Source of the DNA: a virus
Direction: 5' to 3' (one strand)
DNA length: 39,182 nt
Virus record (IMG/VR): IMGVR_UViG_3300036861_000714
Span: 1-39,182 of that record
The translations under genes and the position numbers were made by a program. The notes under the pieces are model-generated. The model was given only the letters and a program-made list of their open reading frames with translations. It did no database searches and was not told the DNA's origin. Positions within the stretch are counted from its first letter, which is position 1. Every line of letters starts with the position of its first letter. Shown in pieces: positions 1 to 7,419 of the stretch.

Positions 1-1
1 C

Positions 2-820
2 CTGTGGGAGCAGGAGGCCGATCGGCTGACCGCGGGGCTCGCCGAGGTCGCCGGTGACTTCGTGGACGAGGAGGCACGGCTCAGGGGCGAGCTCGAGGCG
101 TCCTCGTCCGCGGAGCACGGAGCGGAGCTCGCGGAGTCCCGTGAAGCCGACGCTCGTCAGCGTCTGGAGGCCTCCCGCACCGAGCTCGTCGAGGCGGCGA
201 AGGCCTTGGGGGCAGCCGAGCAGCTGGCCTGGAGCCTTGCCGCGACCACCCAGGAGCTCGAGAGCGCCCAGGCGGATCTCGCGCAGGCGTCGGAGCTCGA
301 ACGCCTGTGGCACCTGCTGGCGCAGATGTTCGGGCGCGACGGGTTGCCGGCACTCGTGATCGAGAACGCGGTCCCCGAGATCGAGGCTGCGGCGAACCGC
401 TGGCTCGAGAAGCTCGCCTCGGGACGTCTGTCGGTCCGGATCGAGTCGCTCCGCGCGAACAAGGGCGGGGGGATCCGCGAGACGCTCGACGTGATCGTGG
501 CCGACGCGGACGCTGAGCGTCCCCTCGAGGGATTCTCCGGCGGCGAGCGGCAGCGGGTGAACCTCGCGCTGCGCCTCGCGCTCTCCGAGCTCCTCGCGTC
601 CCGGGCCGGTCACCGGATCCAGTCGCTCGTCCTCGACGAGGCCTTCACGGCCCTGGACGCCGAGGGTCGTCAGCTCGCGATCGAAGTGATCCGCGCGCTC
701 GAGGAGACCTTCGAGCTGACGCTGTTCGTCACACACCTGGCGGACATGGGCGAGGCCTTCCCCGTACGCCTCGAGATCTCGCGCGACGAGACGTCACGGG
801 TGGAGGTCGTGCCCGCGTGA
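2..820 (+). CDS. SbcC/Rad50-type ATPase, C-terminal part (partial)
   Basis: The frame is open at the left edge, so only the C-terminal 272 residues are seen. The first part is a Glu/Ala/Arg-rich coiled coil. The ABC-type C-terminal half follows: the signature motif FSGGERQRVNLAL, a Walker B with D-loop (SLVLDEAFTALD), and a switch-histidine segment (LFVTH). This order is typical of SbcC/Rad50 and T4 gp46-type ATPases, which work with an SbcD/Mre11-type nuclease in DNA end processing. The Walker A half and the nuclease partner would lie outside the window. The stop overlaps the next start by 4 nt (GTGA), placing it in the early operon. The family call is firm; the specific phage role is inferred. 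Confidence 0.88.
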   Translation: MWEQEADRLTAGLAEVAGDFVDEEARLRGELEASSSAEHGAELAESREADARQRLEASRTELVEAAKALGAAEQLAWSLAATTQELESAQADLAQASELERLWHLLAQMFGRDGLPALVIENAVPEIEAAANRWLEKLASGRLSVRIESLRANKGGGIRETLDVIVADADAERPLEGFSGGERQRVNLALRLALSELLASRAGHRIQSLVLDEAFTALDAEGRQLAIEVIRALEETFELTLFVTHLADMGEAFPVRLEISRDETSRVEVVPA

Positions 821-1092
821 CTGCGTCCGGGAAACGCGTTGCCGGCGTCCGGGCGGCTCTCGAGACGGGCCTGGACAACGCGGGAGACCATCCCGTGGTC
901 CGGGCGTACTGGGAACAATCGCTCGCCGACCTTGAGGACATCCGGATCAGCGTCGAGGTCCTCGAGGACTCGATCAGGAATCTGCGTCGGCTTCTACAGG
1001 CACTCCGAGACCACCACCGCGGCTGCCCTCGCTGCAAGCGAGTCGCGAACGAAGCGCTGGACACCTACGTCGTGCGTCGGACGGCCTCGTGA
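817..1092 (+). CDS. Hypothetical protein with C-terminal CxxC
   Basis: A 91-residue protein with a GTG start that overlaps the upstream stop (GTGA). The middle is a predicted helical, charged region. Near the C-terminus lies a CPRC pair that could bind metal or act as half of a zinc knuckle. I do not recognise the family. Translational coupling on both sides makes it a real gene of the early operon, and proximity to the SbcC-like gene suggests DNA metabolism, but no function is supported. Confidence 0.75.
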   Translation: MTASGKRVAGVRAALETGLDNAGDHPVVRAYWEQSLADLEDIRISVEVLEDSIRNLRRLLQALRDHHRGCPRCKRVANEALDTYVVRRTAS

Positions 1093-1295
1093 TCGAGAAG
1101 CGACTGACGCGGAGCGCCGGCGGTGACCCGGTCCTGGTGATCAAGGTCACGGGCGCCAGCGACGTCTACCGGCTGGCTGAACACCTGAAGCGCGGACAGG
1201 TCGAGTTCGCGATGTTCGGCCGAAGAATCTCGGCCAGCCTCTACAAGCAACTGGGCCGCGCGGCCTTCAAGGCGCTCGAGATGGCGTGGCGATGA
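1089..1295 (+). CDS. Small hypothetical protein
   Basis: A 68-residue protein that starts with GTG overlapping the preceding stop by 4 nt and ends overlapping the next ATG by 4 nt. It has an alternating beta/alpha look (VLVIKVTG, then a helical YRLAEHLKRG) and a basic middle. No motif identifies a family. Gene-like codon use and coupling on both ends support that it is expressed with the early operon. Confidence 0.7.
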   Translation: MIEKRLTRSAGGDPVLVIKVTGASDVYRLAEHLKRGQVEFAMFGRRISASLYKQLGRAAFKALEMAWR

Positions 1296-1669
1296 CGACG
1301 CTTTGTCAGGACCACTGGGACCAGCTCCGCGCCGCGGTTGACGAACGCGGGCTCGGCGCGCTCGTCGCCGAGTCGGGCGAAGAGGCGATGCACCGGACCG
1401 TCCGCGAGCTCGAGGGCGAGCGGTCGATCGACTCGTTCGACCCGCTGATGAACGCGTTCTTCCTGATCCTCGGTCACGCCGTCGAGCTCGCAGGCCCGCG
1501 CGTCATGGCCGGGCCCGGCGACGGGTGCTTCCTCTGCTGGATGAATCTGGAGCACGAGCACAGTTGCACGGGCTGCTCGCTACCGCGTGTCAACGGCTTC
1601 GACCACTGGATCGACAAGGCGGCTGACGCGACCAAGCAACGCTGGCTCGAGCTGGGGGCCGCGACGTGA
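1292..1669 (+). CDS. Hypothetical protein with zinc-ribbon-like cysteines
   Basis: The ATG at 1292 overlaps the upstream TGA (ATGA), so it is preferred over the GTG two codons earlier. The protein has 125 residues. Near residues 80-100 it has two CxxC pairs about 13 residues apart, CFLC and CTGC, with HEH between them, consistent with a small metal-binding knuckle. The N-terminal half looks helical. I do not recognise a named family. Its stop overlaps the GTG of the next small gene. Confidence 0.75.
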   Translation: MTTLCQDHWDQLRAAVDERGLGALVAESGEEAMHRTVRELEGERSIDSFDPLMNAFFLILGHAVELAGPRVMAGPGDGCFLCWMNLEHEHSCTGCSLPRVNGFDHWIDKAADATKQRWLELGAAT

Positions 1670-1803
1670 TCTGGGCGATCGCCTCCGCCTTCCTGGCTGG
1701 CATCGCCGCCGGCGCCTTCATCTGGGTCCCACTCGTGATCAGCCACTACGAGCGCCGCGAGCGCTTCCGGATGGACGTCCACCGGAGGTACCGGCGCGGG
1801 TGA
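1666..1803 (+). CDS. Small single-pass membrane protein
   Basis: A 45-residue open frame starting at a GTG that overlaps the upstream stop by 4 nt and ending TGATG with the next gene. Residues 2-26 form one hydrophobic Ala/Gly/Ile/Trp segment that would span the membrane. An Arg-rich tail follows (HYERRERFR), predicting the C-terminus in the cytoplasm. Function is unknown. The overlaps on both ends and the clean membrane segment are the support for calling so short a gene. Confidence 0.65.
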   Translation: MIWAIASAFLAGIAAGAFIWVPLVISHYERRERFRMDVHRRYRRG

Positions 1804-2579
1804 TGCCCTGGGTGAAGACTCCCGTCGACCTCGCGGAGTACTCAGACGTTCGCGCCCTGCCTGTCGTCGAGCGGTGGACGTTCGTCTGCCTGTTCGCGCG
1901 CGCGCGGCGCACCCCTTCGAGCTTGATCGGCTGGCTGCTCGACGATCACGGTCGGACTCCGTCGATCCGCACCATCGGCACGTGGGCTGGGATCCCGAAG
2001 TCAACGGCCCATGCCCACGTGGACGACCTGCAGGGGCGGGGACTCCTGCGGAAGGACCTCGGCGGAAAGCTCCTCGTCCCGCTCGTGGTCGCGTTGGAGC
2101 ACCGGTTCGGTCGGCGCCGAAGCTCCAGTGACACCCCGCCGGCACCTGTGGAAAACCCACAGCTCGCCCTGCCCGGATTGTCCGGCCCACCGGACACTTT
2201 GTCCCACCAGTGGGACACCGCTTCTTTGTATGAAGTACAGAAGTTAGAAGACGTACGTCCCGTCGACGTCGTCGAAGCTGTGGAAAACCCCGAGCCAGGG
2301 CTCGGCCCTCGGTGGGATCTCGTCCCCGAGTCGGTCGATTCCGAGTCGTCGATCGCCTATCTCCTCGCCGAGCTCGCCGCGTCGGTGCCGGCGTGGGAGC
2401 GCACGCTCTCGACCCCGCGTGACGTCGCGAACATCGCACGTCTGGCCGGCGCCCATCCGGCGGAGCTCTACGACGCCCTTGCCCAGGAGCGCCTCGAGCC
2501 ATCGGCACGCAACCCGGCGGCCTGGCTGAACGCGACGGTCCGGGCCCGGGCGGAAGCCCGTGAGGAGCAGGCGTCGTGA
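1803..2579 (+). CDS. Replication initiator-like protein with N-terminal winged helix
   Basis: The ATG at 1803 shares its A with the upstream TGA, giving 258 residues. Residues 20-100 resemble a winged helix-turn-helix: SIRTIGTWAGI is the first helix-turn, STAHAHVDDL the recognition helix, then LLRKDLGGK the wing. Residues 110-180 form a Pro-rich linker. The C-terminal helical domain (about 180-258) includes DVANIARLAG and NPAAWLNATVRAR, the kind of end seen in phage replisome organisers such as lambda O, phage O-like and DnaD-like proteins. The linker DNA contains an origin-like cluster of repeats and dyads (see 2146-2290), the same position that the lambda origin has in gene O. The role is inferred from fold, context and that cluster. 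Confidence 0.7.
   Translation: MPWVKTPVDLAEYSDVRALPVVERWTFVCLFARARRTPSSLIGWLLDDHGRTPSIRTIGTWAGIPKSTAHAHVDDLQGRGLLRKDLGGKLLVPLVVALEHRFGRRRSSSDTPPAPVENPQLALPGLSGPPDTLSHQWDTASLYEVQKLEDVRPVDVVEAVENPEPGLGPRWDLVPESVDSESSIAYLLAELAASVPAWERTLSTPRDVANIARLAGAHPAELYDALAQERLEPSARNPAAWLNATVRARAEAREEQAS
2146..2290 (+). other. Candidate replication origin inside the initiator gene
   Basis: Two identical 13-nt repeats, ctgtggaaaaccc at 2146-2158 and 2278-2290, each contain TGTGGAAAA, one base off the DnaA-box complement TGTGGATAA. Between them lie two 18-bp dyads, 2179-2196 and 2200-2217, both of the form TGTCC-N8-GGACA and separated by 3 nt, so their centres are 21 bp apart (two helical turns). An AT-richer stretch follows at about 2220-2260. 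All of it falls in the region coding for the linker of the replication-initiator-like protein. The repeats are seen directly; the origin role is inferred. Confidence 0.5.
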
Positions 2580-2806
2580 GGCTCGTGATCGACAGTCGCG
2601 AGCTGGAGGACGAGGGCGTCGTGGTCGAGCGCGTAGTGCTGAGGGCCGCGGAGCGAGAGTTGAAGGAGCTCGGCAAGCTCATCTTCGACGACGCCAAGCG
2701 CGTCGAAGCTGAGAAGGACATCGCGGAGGGCGAGCGGGTCCTGGCCGCCGCCAAGGAGATCCGCTGGATCGTCCGGCGCTACTACACACCGGGTCGGTCG
2801 ACATGA
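2576..2806 (+). CDS. Small hypothetical helical protein
   Basis: A 76-residue protein with a GTG start overlapping the initiator stop by 4 nt. It begins with a short strand (LVIDSREL), then is mainly a charged helix rich in Glu, Lys and Ala, ending with an IRWIVRRYY basic-aromatic segment. No family is recognised. It is translationally coupled to both neighbours, so it belongs to the replication operon. A role accessory to the initiator is possible but unsupported. Confidence 0.65.
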   Translation: MRLVIDSRELEDEGVVVERVVLRAAERELKELGKLIFDDAKRVEAEKDIAEGERVLAAAKEIRWIVRRYYTPGRST

Positions 2807-3027
2807 CGCTCGTCGACGCGCTCTCCCTCCTCGTGGCGATCTGGCTCGTGGAGCTTCTGTTCGCCGTCGTGCTCCTGGCGCTGGCGCTCGTCCTGTCCTT
2901 CCGACGCGACCCACCGCGGTGGTGGCATCGCCGGATCCCCGACGAGGTGCCGGATGACTTCGGGCCTCTCCGATACGCCGAGCGTCCCGGAAGGGAGGCT
3001 CGTGACCGACGAGACCGTCTTCCCTGA
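2803..3027 (+). CDS. Small membrane protein
   Basis: A 74-residue protein starting with an ATG that overlaps the previous stop (ATGA). Residues 3-33 are one long hydrophobic stretch (LLVAIWLVELLFAVVLLALALVL), enough for one membrane span. A soluble tail rich in Arg, Pro and Asp follows. The 3' end overlaps the following gene by about 26 nt. It is the second small membrane protein in this early operon. I do not recognise a family. Confidence 0.65.
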   Translation: MTLVDALSLLVAIWLVELLFAVVLLALALVLSFRRDPPRWWHRRIPDEVPDDFGPLRYAERPGREARDRRDRLP

Positions 3028-3229
3028 CCCTCGGGAGCGTGCCGCGTGGAGGACCGTCGCGGACGCTGCCTCGCGCTGCCTGGCCCTTCCCGAGGAACAC
3101 TCGATGGAGCGCGCCGAGATCGCTAGCGCCTTCCACGAGATCCAGCGGTGGCTGCTCGCGCGCCCCGCTCGTCGCGTTCTCTACGACACCCCGATAGGCG
3201 GTGATGCCGAGAGCCGTGACCCTGCCTAG
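3002..3229 (+). CDS. Small hypothetical protein
   Basis: I place the start at the GTG at 3002, giving 75 residues, because an AGGGAGG Shine-Dalgarno sequence lies about 5 nt upstream; an in-frame ATG at 2954 is the alternative. The protein is acidic at the start, helical in the middle (AAWRTVADAASRCLALPEE) and ends with a flexible tail. No family is recognised. About 50 nt without a gene follow before the next start. Confidence 0.6.
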   Translation: MTDETVFPDPRERAAWRTVADAASRCLALPEEHSMERAEIASAFHEIQRWLLARPARRVLYDTPIGGDAESRDPA

Positions 3230-3280
3230 CCGTGCGGGCTGCCGGGAGCGGCTCGCCTCCGACGAAGGGGGTGCGAACCC

Positions 3281-3709
3281 ATGAAGCGAACCATCGCCGC
3301 AGTACTCGCATTGATCGTGATCTTCGGAGGTGGTCCCGCCGAGGCTCACCACCGACCCGGACCGTGCCCGATCCACTGGCTGCAGGCCTGGAGGAAGCAC
3401 CGTGACGTCGAGCCCATCAAGGACCTCATCCGATGCGCCGCGTGGCGGTGGCCCGTTCCTGGTGGTCCCGCCTTTGCCTTGGACGTCGCCTGGTGCGAGT
3501 CGAGGTTCAGACCGAACGCCGTCAACGGACGAAGCCAGGGGCTCTATCAGCACGTCGTCGACTACTGGCCCGGCCGCTACGAGCGCTGGACCTACCCGAG
3601 GTGGCGCCTGTACCCGTCGATCTGGAACGCGCGGACACAGGCGATCGTGACGATGCGGATGGTCCACGCCGGGGGCTGGGGACCATGGGAAGGCGGCGCG
3701 TGCGCGTGA
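3281..3709 (+). CDS. Secreted lytic transglycosylase-like protein
   Basis: A 142-residue protein with a good ribosome binding site (AAGGGGGTG) before the ATG. Residues 1-22 form a Sec signal peptide: Lys-Arg, then a hydrophobic core, then an AEA cleavage-like site. The mature part holds the SLT-fold hallmarks: WCESRF with the likely catalytic Glu, then DP-loop-like RPNAVNG and SQGLYQH, and a later NARTQAIVTMRMV helix. Such enzymes cleave the glycan strand of peptidoglycan. It lies in the early operon rather than beside the membrane proteins of the late operon, which is odd for a phage lysin. It could help DNA entry, release or superinfection control. Confidence 0.75.
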   Translation: MKRTIAAVLALIVIFGGGPAEAHHRPGPCPIHWLQAWRKHRDVEPIKDLIRCAAWRWPVPGGPAFALDVAWCESRFRPNAVNGRSQGLYQHVVDYWPGRYERWTYPRWRLYPSIWNARTQAIVTMRMVHAGGWGPWEGGACA

Positions 3710-3729
3710 CCGCCGGGAAGGGGAAGCAC

Positions 3730-4275
3730 ATGACGGATACCGACACCGACATCGAGCCGGGAACGATCCGGCTGGTCGACACGGAAGGGAAGCCCCTGGA
3801 CATCAAGCAGGTCCGGGGGAAGATGGCCGGCGACATCTTCATCGGCCACGACATCTCCGACCTGCCGGCGCAGGGCGCGAAGTTCGTGGCCACGATCGCC
3901 GGCGAGGTCAAGGGCAAGTACGACATCGGCCCGACGAAGGGCGGCGACTGGATCCTCACCGCGACGCTCCTGGTGAACGAGCGCCGGTCCTTCGAGCTCC
4001 TCGAGCGCGACGCTGAGCCCAACCTCTTCGAGGACAAGTGGACCCAGATCATCGACGACCTCGATGATCATGGGACCGAAGTCGACCGCAGCTACATCGA
4101 GGCTGCCGCCCAGGAGGCGCGCGACGCTGGGTGGAGCATCGTGGGGTTCGCCAGGGTGATCCGGGCGGCGGCCGCCACAGGGGGCAACCCGCTGGACGCC
4201 GTCCGACTGCAGGTCCAGCTGGATGCCCCCGACGTCGTCGCCGTACCTGACGCCGAGGAGGCGCGCGCCGAGTGA
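3730..4275 (+). CDS. Hypothetical protein upstream of the RusA gene
   Basis: The start is set at the ATG at 3730, 181 residues, with GGGAAGGGGAAG just upstream; the longer frame overlapping the transglycosylase gene is rejected. The first half is beta-rich with repeated short strands (GTIRLVD, KFVATIAGEVKG, DWILTATLLV). The second half is helical and acidic. No catalytic motif is evident. Its stop overlaps the RusA start by 4 nt, so it is probably made with the recombination genes. I do not recognise the family. Confidence 0.7.
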   Translation: MTDTDTDIEPGTIRLVDTEGKPLDIKQVRGKMAGDIFIGHDISDLPAQGAKFVATIAGEVKGKYDIGPTKGGDWILTATLLVNERRSFELLERDAEPNLFEDKWTQIIDDLDDHGTEVDRSYIEAAAQEARDAGWSIVGFARVIRAAAATGGNPLDAVRLQVQLDAPDVVAVPDAEEARAE

Positions 4276-4781
4276 CGACATCTCGGGCGGAGGCGCCGGC
4301 GTTCGAGCTGACGGTCTGGGGAATCCCCGCACCGAAGGGCTCAAAGTCGGCGTTCTCCGGCCACCGCAAGGACGGCTCGCACTTCGCCGCGGTGAAGGAG
4401 GGGAAGACCGAACGCCAGCGGGACTGGGCACGCCGGATCGAAGAGGTCGTTCAGTCGATGGCCGAGACTGGCGCCCGTCCTGTCGAGGGTCCCCTGGTCC
4501 TGGAAGTCACGTTCTTCCTTCCCCGGCCGAAGACCGCGCCGAAGACGAAGCGGACGTACCCGGCCGTCCGGCCGGACCTGTCGAAGTACCTGCGCGCGAT
4601 CGAAGACCCGATGTCGGGGATCCTGATCCATGACGACGGCCAGATCGTCGAGGCTCACGTCCGCAAGGACTACGCGGTGTACACGGGCGATGAGCGCCCA
4701 CGCGCCGAGGTCAGGGTGTGGCGACTGCTCGAGCCGCCGGCGGGCGTACCCGAGCCCCTTCCCCTGGCCTCCACGTCGTGA
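4272..4781 (+). CDS. rusA: RusA-like Holliday junction resolvase
   Basis: A 169-residue protein with a GTG start overlapping the upstream stop by 4 nt. It opens with the strand-loop VWGIPAPKGSKSAF typical of RusA, followed by VLEVTFFLPRPK. The acidic active-site region is clear: RPDLSKYLRAIEDPM with paired Asp residues, then LIHDDGQIVEAHVRKDYA. RusA dimers cut Holliday junctions by metal-dependent hydrolysis, resolving branched intermediates made during phage recombination and replication. The Asp residues and length fit the family. Neighbouring SbcC-like and HerA-like ATPases support a recombination module. Confidence 0.9.
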   Translation: MTTSRAEAPAFELTVWGIPAPKGSKSAFSGHRKDGSHFAAVKEGKTERQRDWARRIEEVVQSMAETGARPVEGPLVLEVTFFLPRPKTAPKTKRTYPAVRPDLSKYLRAIEDPMSGILIHDDGQIVEAHVRKDYAVYTGDERPRAEVRVWRLLEPPAGVPEPLPLASTS

Positions 4782-6604
4782 CCCTGAAGCTCGCCCCCGG
4801 GCTGTCCTTGCCCGACGACACGGTCACCCAGGCGCTCGGGATCCTGGCCAAGCGTGGAGCCGGCAAGAGCAACGCCGGCGCGGTGCTCGCGGAGGAGATG
4901 CACAAGGCGGGGCTCCAGTTCGACGCCGTCGATCCCGTCGGTGCCTGGTGGGGGCTCCGGAGCTCTGCTGACGGGAGGGGCCCAGGCCTGCCGATCCCGG
5001 TCCTCGGTGGCTACCACGGCGACGTCCCGCTCGAGCCCGGCGCTGGCCACTTGATTGCGGACCTGGTGGTCCAGGAGCGTCTGTCCGCCGTGATCGACGT
5101 GTCGGCGTTCGGAGAGAACGAGAAGAAGCGGTTCTTGGCCGACTTCGGCGAGCGTCTGTTCAACGAGAAGGGCAAGCCCGGGCACGAGGAGCCGCTGCAC
5201 CTGTTCCTCGAGGAGGCCCACGACTACGCGCCGCAGGGTGGAGAACGGAAGGGTGACCGAGGCCGCTGTCTCGGCGCGTTCCAGCGGATCGTCTCGCAGG
5301 GCCGCGGGCGGGGCCTCGGCTCGACGATGATCACCCAGCGCTCCGCGGCACTGAACAAGCACCTGCTGACCCAGATCGACACGCTGATCGTTTTGCGGAC
5401 TACGTCGCCCCAGGACCGGAAAGCGATCGCGGGCTGGGTCGCGTCCCAGGACCTCGACGAGGAGCTCCTGGAGTCCCTGCCCGGCCTGAAGAGCGGCGAG
5501 GCGTGGGTGTGGTCCCCCGAAGCACTCGAACTCGTGAAGCGCGTGCAGATCCGCCGGCGGGCGACGTTCGACTCGGGCGCCACCCCGAAGATCGGAGCGA
5601 AGAGGCGGGCCCCGAAGACCGTGGCCGACGTCGACCTCGACAAACTCCACGCGCGGATGCAGGAGACGATCGCGCGGGCGGAGGCGGAGGATCCGAAGCT
5701 CCTGACGAAGCGGATCCGCCAGCTCGAGGCGGAGCTCCGCCGAGGCGCAGATTCTAAGAATCCTAAGGATTCTCAGCCTCAGATCGTCGAGGTCGAGGTC
5801 GAGGTCCCCGTCCTGACACCCGACGTCGAGAAGGCGATGCGTGCCCTGAGCGACGGGCTCGTCGAGCGGATCGAGCGCGTGGGCCTCGAGCTTCGTCACT
5901 CCGGCGACGAGCTCGTGTCGGTGGCCACAGAGATCCGGGAGACGGCGGGCGAAGTGCTCGAGCTCGGGCTCCCTGTGCGTCCCATCGAGGCTCCACGGCG
6001 AGCTGCCCCACCACGACGGCCGCCTCCCGTTTCACCGCCTCGAACGAGGGAGCAAAAACGGAACCGCGAACCTGACATTCCGCTTACCGCTCCGCACGAC
6101 GGCGAGATGACGGGACCCGAGCGGAAGGTCCTGAACGCGATCGCTTGGTGGCAGGGCGTCGGGTTCCCGCAGCCGTCGAAGGTCCAGGTCGCGTTCATCG
6201 CTGGCTACCGGGTGAGCAAGCGTGTCGGCGGCCACTACGGGAACACGCTGGGCTCCCTGAAGGGTGCCGGCTTGATCTTCTACCCGACTCCCGGACAGGT
6301 CGACCTGACCGACGAGGGACGTCTGCTCGCACAGTCGCCGGCGATCGAGCGGAGCATCTCGGGCCTGCAGAACGCCGTGTTCGAGCGGTTGAACGGTCCC
6401 GAGCGGAAAGTCCTTGAGGTCCTCATCGAGGTCTACCCCGATGCGCTGTCGAAGCAGGAGCTCGGTGCTCGAGCTGGCTACGAGGTCGGGGAGCGCGTCG
6501 GCGGGCACTTCGGCAACATCCTCGGGTCGCTGAAGGGCCTGCAGCTGATCGACTACCCGACGCCGGGCGTGGCCGTCGCTCGACCCGTGCTGTTCCTGGA
6601 ATAG
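4778..6604 (+). CDS. HerA/DUF87-type ATPase with tandem C-terminal winged-helix-like repeats
   Basis: The GTG at 4778 overlaps the RusA stop (GTGA) and gives 608 residues. Residues 21-31 are a Walker A (GILAKRGAGKS), residues 141-150 a Walker B (HLFLEEAHDY), and an arginine-rich QGRGRGLG with TMITQRS follows. This order matches the HerA/FtsK-like DUF87 motor family, which form hexamers that move DNA. Residues 290-330 are a coiled coil. An AT-rich linker lies near residues 327-335. Two C-terminal repeats of about 70 residues, from 446 and 540, each start GPERKVL and contain GSLKG and YPTPG; they look like winged helices. It is the last gene of the operon, followed by a hairpin. DNA translocation is a family inference. 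Confidence 0.82.
   Translation: MTLKLAPGLSLPDDTVTQALGILAKRGAGKSNAGAVLAEEMHKAGLQFDAVDPVGAWWGLRSSADGRGPGLPIPVLGGYHGDVPLEPGAGHLIADLVVQERLSAVIDVSAFGENEKKRFLADFGERLFNEKGKPGHEEPLHLFLEEAHDYAPQGGERKGDRGRCLGAFQRIVSQGRGRGLGSTMITQRSAALNKHLLTQIDTLIVLRTTSPQDRKAIAGWVASQDLDEELLESLPGLKSGEAWVWSPEALELVKRVQIRRRATFDSGATPKIGAKRRAPKTVADVDLDKLHARMQETIARAEAEDPKLLTKRIRQLEAELRRGADSKNPKDSQPQIVEVEVEVPVLTPDVEKAMRALSDGLVERIERVGLELRHSGDELVSVATEIRETAGEVLELGLPVRPIEAPRRAAPPRRPPPVSPPRTREQKRNREPDIPLTAPHDGEMTGPERKVLNAIAWWQGVGFPQPSKVQVAFIAGYRVSKRVGGHYGNTLGSLKGAGLIFYPTPGQVDLTDEGRLLAQSPAIERSISGLQNAVFERLNGPERKVLEVLIEVYPDALSKQELGARAGYEVGERVGGHFGNILGSLKGLQLIDYPTPGVAVARPVLFLE
5757..5773. repeat. AT-rich 17-bp dyad within the HerA-like gene
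   Basis: A perfect dyad, agaatcc-taa-ggattct, within an AT-rich patch at about 5750-5780. The DNA codes a small Asp/Ser/Lys/Asn/Pro linker between the coiled coil and the rest of the protein, using codons (GAT, TCT, AAT, CCT) uncommon in this GC-rich genome. It may be a recent micro-repeat expansion or a small regulatory site; only the dyad itself is certain. Confidence 0.35.
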
Positions 6605-6611
6605 CGAAGAG

Positions 6612-6636
6612 CCCCCGGACCGGTGAGGTCCGAGGG
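6612..6636. terminator. Terminator-like hairpin between convergent operons
   Basis: A 10-bp stem with one mismatch, CCCCCGGACC pairing with GGTCCGAGGG, and a 5-nt loop, 7 nt after the stop of the HerA-like gene. It is followed on the plus strand by TTT. The minus strand gives the same stem followed by CTCTT, so it may stop both the early plus operon and the late minus operon that ends at 6680. A 15-bp AT-rich dyad follows at 6646-6660. Confidence 0.6.
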
Positions 6637-6679
6637 TTTCGCGCCTTCTAGATTCTAGAAACTAGATGAGAGCAGGGGC

Positions 6680-7093
6680 TCAGCGGCCGATCAGGACTCC
6701 GATCCCGATCAGGACGACCGCCAGGACCACGAGCTGCAGGAAGGCCAGCCCGAAGGCGTGGATCCCGAAGAGACCGAGGACCAGGACCAGCACGCCGGCG
6801 GCGATGAACAGCGCGCCGATTGTGACCGATCCCGTGTCGACGTCTGAGACCTCGCCGGTCTTCTGCCCCGCTGGGCCCGGTGCGAGGAGTGCGAGGGCGT
6901 TCAGGACGATCGCTCCTCCGGCCATCCAGCCGGCGTCGATCGCGTCACGGACGACGTGCGCGTCGATGTTGTCCAGGCCGCGCTTCGTGAGGTAGACGCC
7001 GAAGGCCGCGAGGGCGGTCTTGGTGACCCGGATCACGAAGTCGTCCAAGCCTCCCGGTTTGGCGATCCCCAACCACTTCTTGAGCTGGTTCAT
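6680..7093 (-). CDS. Small multi-span membrane protein, holin candidate
   Basis: The ATG at 7093 overlaps the previous stop (ATGA), giving 137 residues. A basic N-terminus is followed by an amphipathic part, then at least two to three hydrophobic spans: AGGAIVLNALALLA, then TIGALFIAAGVLVLVLGLFGIHAFGLAFLQLVVLAVVLIGIGVLIG. It is the last gene of the late operon, where phage holins often sit. Holin function is inferred from size, topology and position only, and the adjacent membrane protein could equally be the holin. Confidence 0.6.
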   Translation of the reverse strand: MNQLKKWLGIAKPGGLDDFVIRVTKTALAAFGVYLTKRGLDNIDAHVVRDAIDAGWMAGGAIVLNALALLAPGPAGQKTGEVSDVDTGSVTIGALFIAAGVLVLVLGLFGIHAFGLAFLQLVVLAVVLIGIGVLIGR

Positions 7094-7419
7094 GGTGCCC
7101 CGTTTCTTCCGTCGGCCTCGAGGCGAGCGGTGAGCCGCCCCGCAAGGAACGTGTTCGTCGTCAGGCACCCGGCAGCGAGGAACAATGCAACGAGCGCGCC
7201 ACGGCCGGGGAAGATGTGACCGATCGGGACGGCAGCAAGGAGCCCGGTGAATCCCACGAGCCGCACCCGTTCCTGTGCCTGTGTGCCCTTGGCGTAGATC
7301 AGCCCGACACCGTCGTCCGCAATATCCCGCACGACCAGCCGCGCATGGTGAAGGAGCTTGACCGACCAGATCCAGCCCGGGACAAGGATCACGAGCCACA
7401 CGATCTCCTCGGGGCTCAT
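7090..7419 (-). CDS. Small membrane protein of the terminal late cluster
   Basis: The ATG at 7419 overlaps the upstream stop (ATGA), 109 residues. It has an N-terminal span (EEIVWLVILVPGWIWSVKLL), a cytoplasmic-type loop with Arg and Asp, then two further hydrophobic stretches (VGFTGLLAAVPIGHIF and ALVALFLAAGCL). I do not recognise a named family. Its position among other membrane proteins at the end of the late operon fits a lysis or membrane-targeting role. Confidence 0.6.
   Translation of the reverse strand: MSPEEIVWLVILVPGWIWSVKLLHHARLVVRDIADDGVGLIYAKGTQAQERVRLVGFTGLLAAVPIGHIFPGRGALVALFLAAGCLTTNTFLAGRLTARLEADGRNGAP

Noticed and set aside
1474-2754. A 426-codon minus-strand open frame.
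   Set aside because: It lies opposite the replication initiator gene and has Ser/Arg/Pro bias with no domain.
3433-3729. N-terminal extension of the gene upstream of RusA.
   Set aside because: It would overlap the transglycosylase gene almost wholly; the ATG at 3730 has a good ribosome binding site.
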